In this document: positions 16,044 through 23,843 of the stretch, piece after piece | How the letters are laid out: each line of letters begins with the position of its first letter | How positions within the stretch are numbered: the first letter of the stretch is position 1 | Assembly (NCBI RefSeq): GCF_004123195.1 | Contig: NZ_SDLI01000017.1 | Coordinates: 1 to 63,079, forward strand | Source: Ammoniphilus sp. CFH 90114 | GTDB taxonomy: Bacteria > Bacillota > Bacilli > Aneurinibacillales > RAOX-1 | Length of the DNA stretch: 63,079 nt | Direction of reading: 5' to 3' | Translations under genes and position numbers: made by a program | Notes under the pieces: generated by a model | The model's input: only the letters and a program-made list of their open reading frames with translations | Databases searched by the model: none | What the model was told of the DNA's origin: nothing

Positions 16044-16388
16044 TTACCCTAATTTATATTTCCTATACTCTTTAAGTACATTATTAAAGTCGGCCGGCTT
16101 TAATTCCCCTCTAGGGTACTGTCTGGATATAATTCGAATAGGCATTTCAGTATCAAGTTCCACATATGATGGCTTGTCCAAATTAGCGTCTCGCCAAAAA
16201 AATATAGGAATACGATACGGATACTCACTGGTTGGTCCTGTACCGGTTATTTTAAGCGAAAGAGCAAGAGCTGTTCCACTCGAAGAAACAGCCAAAATTA
16301 GAGCCGGGCGAATCTTCCCCATTTCTTGGCCCGGTTTGATTGGTGTTTTAAAAGGAAAATATAAATCGTATATTTCTCCCGGCTTCAT
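16044..16388 (-). CDS. PemK/MazF-family mRNA interferase toxin
   Basis: The 114-residue protein begins MKPGEIYDLYFPFKTPIKPG and has the KIRPALILAV strand and SLKIT loop, matching the PemK/MazF fold. Like other members it probably cleaves mRNA. It starts one base into the stop of the gene before it (TAATG overlap), forming an antitoxin-toxin operon. It is intact, although a modular repeat lies within 4 bp of its stop. Confidence 0.75.
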   Translation of the reverse strand: MKPGEIYDLYFPFKTPIKPGQEMGKIRPALILAVSSSGTALALSLKITGTGPTSEYPYRIPIFFWRDANLDKPSYVELDTEMPIRIISRQYPRGELKPADFNNVLKEYRKYKLG

Positions 16389-16600
16389 TAATCATTCAAC
16401 CACTTTTTATGTTGAGGATTATTATGATCGAAGTTCAGAACCACTCCATTTTCACCAACTATTAAGGGTTCAATACCATTAAAGAGTTTATCGACATTTA
16501 TACTCGCTGAAATTTCCTTATTAATCATTTCGATTCTTTGGTCAGAGCTAATTCGAGTGATTCGATTTCTGGGATTTGCCTTCAGTGCTCCTCTTAACAT
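16388..16600 (-). CDS. Antitoxin paired with the PemK-type toxin
   Basis: The 70-residue protein starts MLRGALKANPRNRITRISSD and contains a central helical segment (QRIEMINKEISASINVDKL). I chose the ATG at 16598-16600 because GGAGG lies 6 bp upstream; longer in-frame starts lack a ribosome binding site. Its family is not recognised. Its role as antitoxin follows from size, position and translational coupling to the toxin. Confidence 0.6.
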   Translation of the reverse strand: MLRGALKANPRNRITRISSDQRIEMINKEISASINVDKLFNGIEPLIVGENGVVLNFDHNNPQHKKWLND

Positions 16601-16927
16601 GTACTTCCTCCTCATCCTCACTTGCATACCGCCTTCATAATAAAAGATAGTATTAGTATATGCAGTTAAGGAGTTAATTAAGCTACTTTTATTTATGTAA
16701 ATTTTCAATAAAGATAGACCTTTAGATGATCTTAATCAAACAACCTTGTCTTTTATTATATCACAAATTAGAATCATTTAAAGATTGTCCTTATAATAGT
16801 GGGGATACTTAACAGGAAATTTTGGTCTTACTACATTCTCTTTGAAAAATCTTCTCTAGTATTGAAATATACTAAAAAACTTCATATACCATTACAAAAT
16901 AAAGGTTTTGTTACTTTAAATTGATAT

Positions 16928-17025
16928 AAGCCCACTCCGGTAATGAACCGGAGCGGGCTTCACTTTAGCACTTTAAAGATCAGCGGGACTGACCCCTACC
17001 CGAGGGGGTATCCCCGAGGCGGGCA
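16928..17025 (+). repeat. Composite repeat: hairpin plus arms L2-R2
   Basis: The hairpin AAGCCCACTCCGGT-aatga-ACCGGAGCGGGCTT (16928-16960) is followed by left arm L2 (CTTTAAAGATCAGCGGGACT, from 16971) and R2 (TACCCGAGGGGGTATCCCCG, AGGCGGGCAC). The R2 end is the exact point where the duplicated ugd fragment begins. Confidence 0.85.
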
Positions 17026-17177
17026 CTAGCCTCATAAATGGGAGACACCCCGGACTTCATGAGGTTAACTTTATTCTCATCAATATCAACACAAGTCACT
17101 TGATGACCCACTTCAGCAAAACAAACGCCGGCCACTAGACCGACGTAACCTGTTCCTGATACTGCTATTTTGCACAT
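16980..17177 (-). pseudogene. Duplicated 5' fragment of ugd fused to a repeat
   Basis: The first 50 codons ([20 protein letters not shown] through SGVSPIYEA) are nearly identical to the start of the intact UDP-glucose dehydrogenase at 19674-21050. The reading frame then enters arm R2 and continues as [15 protein letters not shown]. Homology to the intact locus also extends upstream through the promoter region to an L1-R1 repeat (17319 here, 21229 there). The copy is therefore a segment of about 0.4 kb delimited by repeats at both ends. It lacks the catalytic domain. Confidence 0.88.
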
Positions 17178-17318
17178 TGAAAATTTCCTCCGATAAATAA
17201 TAATAGTTTATCACTTATAATTCATCGCTCTTTTAAGAGATCATTAAATATTTACGATAACAGCTAAAAGCCTGACACTAATCACCAGTTATCAATATGA
17301 AGACATATCACTTTCACA

Positions 17319-17396
17319 CTTTAGCAGAGTGAGGGTCAGACCCCTTTCATGAGGTAAAGTGCGGAGCGTTTTACCGTTGGAGATCACGGTCTTGAA
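17319..17396 (+). repeat. Modular repeat, arms L1-R1
   Basis: CTTTAGCAGAGTGAGGGTCA joins GACCCCTTTCATGAGGTAAA, then GTGCGGAGCGTTTTACCGTT and GGAGATCAC. It lies between the duplicated ugd fragment and the istA fragment, and corresponds to the copy at 21229 upstream of intact ugd. Confidence 0.8.
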
Positions 17397-17823
17397 TTAA
17401 TTGACCACTCCTTAGATCGATTTTATGTTGGGCTAGAATATCTCCATCGACATGTTCTTTAATGATCAGTTGATGATCTTTAGTTCCTGTTACATAGCCG
17501 ACGGTGTCTGGGTGACGGTATGTACCTAATGGCACAGAGTAACGATTTGACTTATACCTAATGGTGTTGTCCTTTCGAACGGACCTTGTTATACTAGAAG
17601 AGTCAATAGCTGAAAAGCTGAGTGAATGAGAGACGGGTCGTAAGTGTAACTTTTCCAGGGTGAACACTTCGACCGGTCTCTTTTTTGTGGTATTGTGGAT
17701 TTTCCCATTCCCGCTTCGATTTAGCCACTGGAGACATTGTTCATTCCACTTTTCTAAGTTCGTGAAAACACGATGGTTCGCAAAATTCTTCTTCACAAAA
17801 CCGACCACATTTTTAAACGGCAT
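17397..17823 (-). pseudogene. IS21-family istA transposase, internal/3' fragment
   Basis: The reading frame contains VVGFVKKNFANHRVFTNLEK, CLQWLNRSGNGKIHNTTKKR (PVEVF) and a C-terminal KSNRYSVPLGTYRHPDTVG region, as in the C-terminal half of IS21 IstA. The N-terminal helix-turn-helix, the catalytic D-D-E core and istB are missing. The fragment is bounded by L1-R1 at one side and L2-R2 at the other, with no IS ends, so it is a captured scrap rather than an insertion sequence. Confidence 0.8.
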
Positions 17824-17833
17824 TTACTTTACC

Positions 17834-17890
17834 ACTTTAAAGAACCGCGGGACTGACCCCTACCCGAGGGGGTATCCCCGAGGCGATCAT
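17834..17890 (+). repeat. Modular repeat, arms L2-R2
   Basis: CTTTAAAGAACCGCGGGACT then GACCCCTACCCGAGGGGGTA and TCCCCGAGGCGATCAT. It is nearly identical to the copy at 16971-17025. Confidence 0.85.
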
Positions 17891-17967
17891 TGATTTTAAT
17901 AAGCCATAATGTACTAGGCCTGACCAATTATAGACAGTCAGACCTATTTTTCACTTACTATAGCGAG

Positions 17968-18369
17968 TTATGTTCGACAAACTTCGACTGGGGTCAGACC
18001 CCTACCCGAGGGGGTATCCCCGAGGCGAGCATTATCTATGTAATACATCTCCATTAATCTCTCAAAGTCAGTTCCAGATAAGTCATCAATTTTGGAATTC
18101 AATAATTCTTGGTCTGTTAAACCCTTTTTCATTGACTTTCCAGTGGACTTCTTTTGCTCTTTTTTTATCTTTGATTTACTTCTTCTATATCTAGTCCAAA
18201 CAGCTCCAACCATTTCAGCGGCGATTAAACTTAACAACAAGAGCCCCACAACTACTAGATAATTATTACTTTCTAATATATAAAAATAGAAGGATAATGA
18301 TCCAATTGCAAATAATCCTCGAAGTATGTATGTAACATTTCTTCCTTCGCTCCAATAAGTTCTCGCCAT
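17968..18369 (-). pseudogene. Membrane-anchored Mrr-like restriction protein, truncated
   Basis: The protein (from MARTYWSEGRNVTYILRGL) has two membrane segments near residues 12-30 and 36-54, a basic linker, and then LSGTDFERLMEMYY. That last motif is the conserved beginning of Mrr-type restriction endonuclease domains (GxxFExLL). Right after it the frame enters arm R2 and ends as [21 protein letters not shown], so the catalytic D...ExK core is lost. The ATG at 18367-18369 has GAGGAG about 9 bp upstream. Intact relatives are two-TM Mrr-family proteins. Confidence 0.7.
17990..18033 (+). repeat. Modular repeat, core plus R2
   Basis: GGGGTCAGACCCCTACCCGA then GGGGGTATCCCCGAGGCGAG. Read on the minus strand, it supplies the C-terminal tail of the truncated Mrr-like gene. 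Confidence 0.85.
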
Positions 18370-18631
18370 AGAATTACTCCTCAGACCACCTTTATCCAAA
18401 AGACATCTTTTTATTGTTTTCCCTAACATTTAAGTATGTCAATTCCAGACTCTAGGCAATTCATAGGCTGGAACCCGGCATACTTCCCTGGAAATCATTG
18501 TGTTTCATAAAACTATCCAGAAATAGAGCCACTAAGACCATCTTTCCTCCCTAAATCACTGGACTTAGCCCCTAAAAGATAAGTAGGATAAAATTGAATT
18601 CAGTGGCTAGTTTGTTATAATCCTTTTTATT

Positions 18632-18664
18632 GCCACCGCCCTCGACAAAATTCGGGCGGTGACA
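18632..18664 (-). terminator. Terminator at the end of the exopolysaccharide locus
   Basis: On the minus strand CACCGCCC-gaattttgtcga-GGGCGGTG is followed by GCAATAAAAAGG. It lies 10 bp after the epimerase stop. The T run is weak, but the stem is strong. Confidence 0.5.
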
Positions 18665-18673
18665 GGCACTCAC

Positions 18674-19699
18674 TTATTTCACCTTATAATACTCCACATA
18701 CCAATCCGCAAACTTCTGCAGGCCTACCTCAATCGGCGTTTGCGGTTTAAAACCTACAGCTTCCTGCAACAGATCTGTCGATGCATAAGTAGCTGGAACG
18801 TCACCTGGTTTAATCGGCTCAAATACCTTTTCAAATAAAACTTCTCTACCTAAAGCATTAGTTAAAGCCTTTTCTAATGTCTCTATAAAGGCCATTAATT
18901 TTTCTGGATTGTTGTTTCCAATATTGAAAACCTTATGAGGAACGGCATCTTCAGGTGGGTTTCCCATAAGTCGTTCTATTCCAACTACTATATCGTCGAT
19001 ATAGGTAAAGTCACGATAAAGGTCATTTTCAAAATCACCGTTATTAAAGATTTTAATAGACTCTCCAGCAAAATACTTATCCGTAAATCCAAAGTAGGCC
19101 ATATCCGGGCGTCCCATAGGACCGTATACGGTAAAGAAGCGTAGACCTGTAGCTGGAATGTTATAAAGATGACTATAAGTATAGGCCATCAATTCATTCG
19201 ATTTTTTCGTTGAGGCATAAAGGGATACAGGAGTATCTACAAAATCGGATTCTTCAAAAGGCACCTTTTTATTCGCACCATATACAGAGCTCGATGAGGC
19301 ATAGACTAGATGTTCCACGGGATTGTGTCTGCAAGCTTCAAGAATATTATAGAATCCTATAATATTGCTTTGAATATAGACATCCGGGTTTTCAATAGAA
19401 TAGCGTACTCCAGCTTGAGCAGCTAGATTTACCACAACATGAGGCTTATATTCCTCAAATAGTTGGCTGATCATCGCTTTGTCTGAAATATCCCCTTTAA
19501 TAAACGTAAGTCTCTCATAAGGCTCAAGTTGTTCCAAACGAGCATATTTCAGATTTACATCATAATAATCATTTACATTATCTACACCGATAACCCGGCA
19601 GCCCTGATCCAATAGTTTCTTCGAAAGGTAATATCCAATGAAACCTGCAGATCCTGTAATCAGGAATGTTTTACTAGAGTCCAATGGTTTGTAACTCAC
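18674..19699 (-). CDS. UDP-glucuronate 4-epimerase-like SDR enzyme
   Basis: The 341-residue extended SDR protein has the NAD-binding motif TGSAGFIGYYLSKKL at 15-29, the catalytic YASTK (Tyr and Lys of YxxxK, about residues 166-170), and CapI/LpsL-like segments (AAQAGVRYSIENPDVY, RFFTVYGPMGRPDMAYFGF). These point to conversion of UDP-glucuronate to UDP-galacturonate for the polysaccharide. It starts with GTG at 19697-19699 inside the end of ugd (26-bp overlap), with AAAGGAG upstream. This fits sequential action: UDP-glucose to UDP-glucuronate by Ugd, then epimerisation. It is the last gene of the locus. Confidence 0.88.
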   Translation of the reverse strand: MSYKPLDSSKTFLITGSAGFIGYYLSKKLLDQGCRVIGVDNVNDYYDVNLKYARLEQLEPYERLTFIKGDISDKAMISQLFEEYKPHVVVNLAAQAGVRYSIENPDVYIQSNIIGFYNILEACRHNPVEHLVYASSSSVYGANKKVPFEESDFVDTPVSLYASTKKSNELMAYTYSHLYNIPATGLRFFTVYGPMGRPDMAYFGFTDKYFAGESIKIFNNGDFENDLYRDFTYIDDIVVGIERLMGNPPEDAVPHKVFNIGNNNPEKLMAFIETLEKALTNALGREVLFEKVFEPIKPGDVPATYASTDLLQEAVGFKPQTPIEVGLQKFADWYVEYYKVK

Positions 19700-21050
19700 G
19701 ATGCTTCGACTCCTTTACACCTTCTCTAAAGACGGATTGTCTTCCAATGGAGTGATACTCCACCCCTGCGTCTTTCATCTTTTGAACACTGTATAGATTT
19801 CTACCATCGTAGATAAGCGGGGTTCTCATCAATTTCTTATAAGTTTCAGGATCAACAGCTTTCACTTCTCCCCACTCTGTGAAGATGAAACAAACATTCG
19901 CCCCATCTAAAGCATCCTCGATACGCTCAACATAGGTCATGTTCCCTCTGCCATTCTGACCTTCTGGATATAATCTAGCAAAGTTATCCTTACCAACAGG
20001 ATCGAACGCATAAATGTCTGCTCCCTGCTCTAATAAGAGAGGAATATTCTCGAGAGATGCAGCCTCCCGTAGGTCATCTGTTCCCGGCTTAAATGTTAAT
20101 CCGAGTACTGCAACCTTAAGACCATTGAATGTAATTAATCGCTTGCTCGCTTTTTTATATAACAACGTTTTCTGGTCTTTATTCACGTCTATGGCGGCTT
20201 TTACAGTTCTTAATTCATAGCCATGCTGTTTAGCAATATACTCTAGTGCTTTTGTATCCTTAGGGAAGCATGAGCCTCCAAAACCAATCCCTGCATTTAA
20301 AAACTTACTTCCAATACGCCCATCAAAACTCATTCCTTTTGCCACATCCTGAACATCCGCACCGACCAACTCACAAAGGTTAGCTATATCATTCATATAG
20401 GAGATTTTTAGTGCTAGGAAGTCATTTGAAGCATACTTGATCATTTCTGCTGATCTTCTATTAACGGAAACGATAGGTAAACCAAACGGTTCATAAATAC
20501 CCATTAATAAATCTTCCGCCCATTTACTTTCGGTTCCAATAACTATTCTTTCCGCATGTAACGTATCATGGACAGCCGATCCTTGAGCGAGAAACTCGGG
20601 GTTGGAAGCTACTTCTACTCTTACATCATGGACTAGGAAATCCTTAATAAATTGCTCGACCTTATCGTTTGTTCCAACCGGAACGGTAGATTTTACAACC
20701 ACCAGGCAGTCCTTTTCTATGGATTCCGCAATTTGCCTTGCAACCGTTGCTATGTAGGATAAATTGGCAGAACCGTCTGGTTGCTCCGGTGTACCTACAC
20801 CGATAAAGATCGCATCTGCATCTTTGTATGCCGATTGAAAATCTGTAGTATAATCAATTTTTCCTGCTGCAAAGTTTTTCTGCATTAACTCTTCTAAACC
20901 AGCCTCATAAATGGGAGACACACCCGACTTCATGAGGTTAACTTTATTCTCATCAATATCAACACAAGTCACTTGATGACCCACTTCAGCAAAACAAACG
21001 CCGGCCACTAGGCCGACGTAACCTGTTCCTGCTACTGCTATTTTGTACAT
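19674..21050 (-). CDS. ugd: UDP-glucose 6-dehydrogenase
   Basis: The 458-residue protein has the N-terminal NAD motif [33 protein letters not shown], the central KYASNDFLALKISYMNDIAN, the catalytic cysteine in GFGGSCFPKDTKAL and the C-terminal UDP-binding domain. It oxidises UDP-glucose twice to UDP-glucuronate, probably using UDP-glucose made by the GalU of this locus. It overlaps and is co-translated with the epimerase. Its 5' region and promoter have been copied to 16980-17390. It has its own upstream region (21051-21228) with an L1-R1 repeat, so it may be transcribed separately from the genes upstream. Confidence 0.95.
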   Translation of the reverse strand: MYKIAVAGTGYVGLVAGVCFAEVGHQVTCVDIDENKVNLMKSGVSPIYEAGLEELMQKNFAAGKIDYTTDFQSAYKDADAIFIGVGTPEQPDGSANLSYIATVARQIAESIEKDCLVVVKSTVPVGTNDKVEQFIKDFLVHDVRVEVASNPEFLAQGSAVHDTLHAERIVIGTESKWAEDLLMGIYEPFGLPIVSVNRRSAEMIKYASNDFLALKISYMNDIANLCELVGADVQDVAKGMSFDGRIGSKFLNAGIGFGGSCFPKDTKALEYIAKQHGYELRTVKAAIDVNKDQKTLLYKKASKRLITFNGLKVAVLGLTFKPGTDDLREAASLENIPLLLEQGADIYAFDPVGKDNFARLYPEGQNGRGNMTYVERIEDALDGANVCFIFTEWGEVKAVDPETYKKLMRTPLIYDGRNLYSVQKMKDAGVEYHSIGRQSVFREGVKESKHRELQTIGL

Positions 21051-21228
21051 TAAAAATTTCCTCCAATCAACAATAATAGTATTTTCACTATTAATTCATC
21101 GTTCCCATATTATAAGAGATCCTTAAAATATTAGCGCAGATAACAGCAAAAAGCCTAACACTAATCGTCAGACTAAATATATCCACTTATTAAGACAATT
21201 TGAAAGTAATTTAATTTCATACTTTACA

Positions 21229-21296
21229 CTTTAGCAGAGTGAGGGACAGTCCCTGATCACAAGGTAAAGCGCGGAGCGCTTTGCCGTTGGCAATCA
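21229..21296 (+). repeat. Modular repeat, arms L1-R1 (best-preserved copy)
   Basis: CTTTAGCAGAGTGAGGGACA joins GTCCCTGATCACAAGGTAAA, GCGCGGAGCGCTTTGCCGTT and GGCAATCA. Two nested palindromes are visible: GTGAGGGAC/GTCCCTgaTCAC within CTTTA...TAAAG, and GGTAAAGCGC/GCGCTTTGCC. Confidence 0.88.
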
Positions 21297-21314
21297 ATCA
21301 CATTTTCTGTAGTG

Positions 21315-22229
21315 CTAGCTTGATGACATTGGGGTCTGACCCCTACCCGAGGGGGTATTACCCCCGAGTCGATCATTTTCATCACCTACAAACTTCTTTA
21401 GTGCTTTAAGTACACCTTGATTCTCATTAGTATCAGTAATATACATGGCTGCTTGTTTCACATAATTACTTGCGTTCCCCATTGCAAAACTGTTTTTAAA
21501 GTATTTTAGCATCTTTACATCATTACCTTCGTCTCCAATAACTAAAACATCATCATTTAACAAGTCTTCCGAGTTAGTTATCTGCAATAACGCATCTCGT
21601 TTATTAACATTCTTTCTCGAAATTTCTATCTTCTTTTCTTCCATTAAAGTAATGTTGTAATTAGAAAAATGGTCAGTAAACTTTCCGAAATATTCATGCA
21701 TATCCTTGCTTTTAAGTTTATTAGTGTGAATAACTACTTTTTCAATATCAACAACCTGTGAAGAAATGAAAGGAATCATAAATGTAAAGGTATACTTTTT
21801 CCTTCCATTTTTCTTTAGTAATGTTCGACATAATGAATATATTATTCTTTTAAGTGGTGTTTGCTTATTTAATAGTACAAAGTCATTTTTGTTATTATAT
21901 AAGGTAACATTAAATGAATAGTTTTTTATATGATCTAATATGAATATTACATCTTTTATAGTTAGAAACTGATTATTTATTATTTGGTTATTACTAATGT
22001 CCCAAACATATTGACCATCACAGAATACGATATACCCTGTTTTAAAATCTAGCATCTTTAGGGAGTCTATATATTCTGAGATTTCATTTAACCGTCTTCC
22101 CGTAATCAAAACTAAAATTCCTTTTTTACTTTGGAATTTGATAAGAAATTCAGTAGTTTCTGAATCAATACTATTATTATTTTTAAGCAAGGTACCATCT
22201 AAATCAGTTGCTATTAATTTTATTTTCAT
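21315..22229 (-). CDS. Cof-type HAD hydrolase with repeat-encoded tail
   Basis: The protein has the HAD nucleophile motif ATDLDGTLL (DxDGT) at residues 7-15, motif II in VLITGRR, and motif IV GDEGNDVKML near residue 233. A large C2-type cap lies between, as in Cof sugar phosphatases. A role as a sugar-phosphate phosphatase for precursor supply is possible but not shown. The normal Cof end (GVLKALKKFV) is followed by GDENDRLGGNTPSGRGQTPM encoded by an R2 repeat. All catalytic motifs are present, so the enzyme may still work with the added tail. Confidence 0.85.
   Translation of the reverse strand: MKIKLIATDLDGTLLKNNNSIDSETTEFLIKFQSKKGILVLITGRRLNEISEYIDSLKMLDFKTGYIVFCDGQYVWDISNNQIINNQFLTIKDVIFILDHIKNYSFNVTLYNNKNDFVLLNKQTPLKRIIYSLCRTLLKKNGRKKYTFTFMIPFISSQVVDIEKVVIHTNKLKSKDMHEYFGKFTDHFSNYNITLMEEKKIEISRKNVNKRDALLQITNSEDLLNDDVLVIGDEGNDVKMLKYFKNSFAMGNASNYVKQAAMYITDTNENQGVLKALKKFVGDENDRLGGNTPSGRGQTPMSSS
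21331..21375 (+). repeat. Modular repeat, core plus R2, inside the HAD gene end
   Basis: GGGGTCTGACCCCTACCCGA then GGGGGTATTACCCCCGAGTC and GATCAT. On the minus strand it encodes the NDRLGGNTPSGRGQTP tail of the HAD protein. Confidence 0.85.
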
Positions 22230-22314
22230 TTACACGACTCCATTTTCTTTTTGGGTACCAAATATGGTAGTTTTTCCTTTACAAAAAGTATTAATTTCTA
22301 CAGCACAAACAATA

Positions 22315-23775
22315 CTACAGATTTAATTTTTGACTTTTCTTTTTAAGGACTTCAAATATTTCCATGCGGATACTTGGAATTAATAAAATAATCATAAAGT
22401 AAAAAACAATACATAAACCAATAGAAACAACGTTCCAATAAATTTTATTACTTACCATCTGTATTAATTCTGCAAACAGACCCATTAGTGCAGAACAAAA
22501 AATAATTGGGAAAATATTTTTTATCATCTTCAACGGTGATATCTTAAATATCATATATAATAAAAGAAAATGAACTAGAACAAACTGTAAACCAATCAAA
22601 GATCTTGCAATGACTAGTGTATTAAAACCATATTTCATACTTATATAGCAAGTCGGTATTATTGCAATAATATGCAAAAGCTGAGCTAATAAGGATATTT
22701 TCGGAAGACCCTTTGATCTATAGACTTCACTACTCAAGTATGAAAATACAATCGACGAAGAGTTTATCAGACCCCATAACCCAATTAAGAGGCTTGCTTC
22801 AGCCCACTGACTTCCAAGTAAAATATAGGTGATAGTGTCACGGTAAATAAATATTCCAACTCCCATTGGTAACAGGAATATGCTAACATATTTTTGAAAT
22901 TTAAATAATGTCTCATTAAAGGAATTTTCATTATCTTTTAATCGCGATAATGCTGAAAATAATACGGTTGCAATTGAACCTGCTACAAGTCCTAAGATGC
23001 CATTAACCATGTTAATGGAAGTTTTATATATACCTAAATAATAGGAATTAAGTAAACTTGAAATAATAAAGATATCAACCCATGAAGTAAACCATATTGA
23101 AATAGTTTCTAAAAGAGACCAAAAACTAAATGAAAACATTTTCTTTAGCATCATAAAGCTATAAAATGCAGTTGGTTTCCACTCTGATTTTATTGTCAAT
23201 ATAATAGCATTTGATAGACTCCCACATATAGTACCTATTATTATTGACCAATAACTTAAGCCATAAAGGGCTAGTGGAATAGTGACAAAGAACGGTATAC
23301 ATATTCCAAATAACTTTACATAAAAGAGAGTTTTAAAATCAAAACTACGTCTGTATAATGCCATTTGTATGCTCGAAAATGACGTTAATGGTAGTGAAAT
23401 ACCTGCTATTACTATTACTTTACCTAAACCGGGATTACCTGCAAACGTAGCTATTTGCTCAGAAAATATAGAGATAAGTAACCAAATTAGAAATGATATT
23501 GTTAAATTAGTCCAAAACGCAACATTTGCATATCTAAACTTTATCTTATTATTTTTAAAGTCCTGTTGAATTAGGTATTTTTGAAAACCAGCATCTGCAA
23601 ACATATCAGCAAAACTTATTATCATAGTTACTGTAGCAATAACTCCAAATGCTTCAGGCGTTAGAATTCTAGCCAGTATCATCGTTGTAATTGGAGTTAT
23701 TAGTTTTGAGATGGTTGATGTTATTGTTGACCATTTTGCTGCATTGATTATTTTACTATTTAGATTACTAACCAA
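22315..23775 (-). CDS. Wzx-like polysaccharide flippase (MOP superfamily)
   Basis: The 486-residue protein has about 12-14 hydrophobic segments and begins with the family-typical amphipathic start (AAKWSTITSTISKLITPITT) and ILARILTPEAFGVIATVTMI, as in WzxC/TuaB-like exporters. It should flip undecaprenyl-linked repeat units across the membrane. It follows the TupA-like gene in the same orientation, close to the polymerase, completing a Wzx/Wzy-type pathway with YwqC as chain-length regulator. Confidence 0.9.
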   Translation of the reverse strand: MVSNLNSKIINAAKWSTITSTISKLITPITTMILARILTPEAFGVIATVTMIISFADMFADAGFQKYLIQQDFKNNKIKFRYANVAFWTNLTISFLIWLLISIFSEQIATFAGNPGLGKVIVIAGISLPLTSFSSIQMALYRRSFDFKTLFYVKLFGICIPFFVTIPLALYGLSYWSIIIGTICGSLSNAIILTIKSEWKPTAFYSFMMLKKMFSFSFWSLLETISIWFTSWVDIFIISSLLNSYYLGIYKTSINMVNGILGLVAGSIATVLFSALSRLKDNENSFNETLFKFQKYVSIFLLPMGVGIFIYRDTITYILLGSQWAEASLLIGLWGLINSSSIVFSYLSSEVYRSKGLPKISLLAQLLHIIAIIPTCYISMKYGFNTLVIARSLIGLQFVLVHFLLLYMIFKISPLKMIKNIFPIIFCSALMGLFAELIQMVSNKIYWNVVSIGLCIVFYFMIILLIPSIRMEIFEVLKKKSQKLNL

Positions 23776-23843
23776 CTTTATATCTCCTTATTCAATCTAA
23801 ATTACAACAAACTCCATGTTGGCTATATTCTCATAAAATATTT

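Noticed and set aside
17371-17823. IS21 istA fragment considered as a live insertion sequence.
   Set aside because: No catalytic core, no istB, no terminal inverted repeats; both ends are modular repeats.
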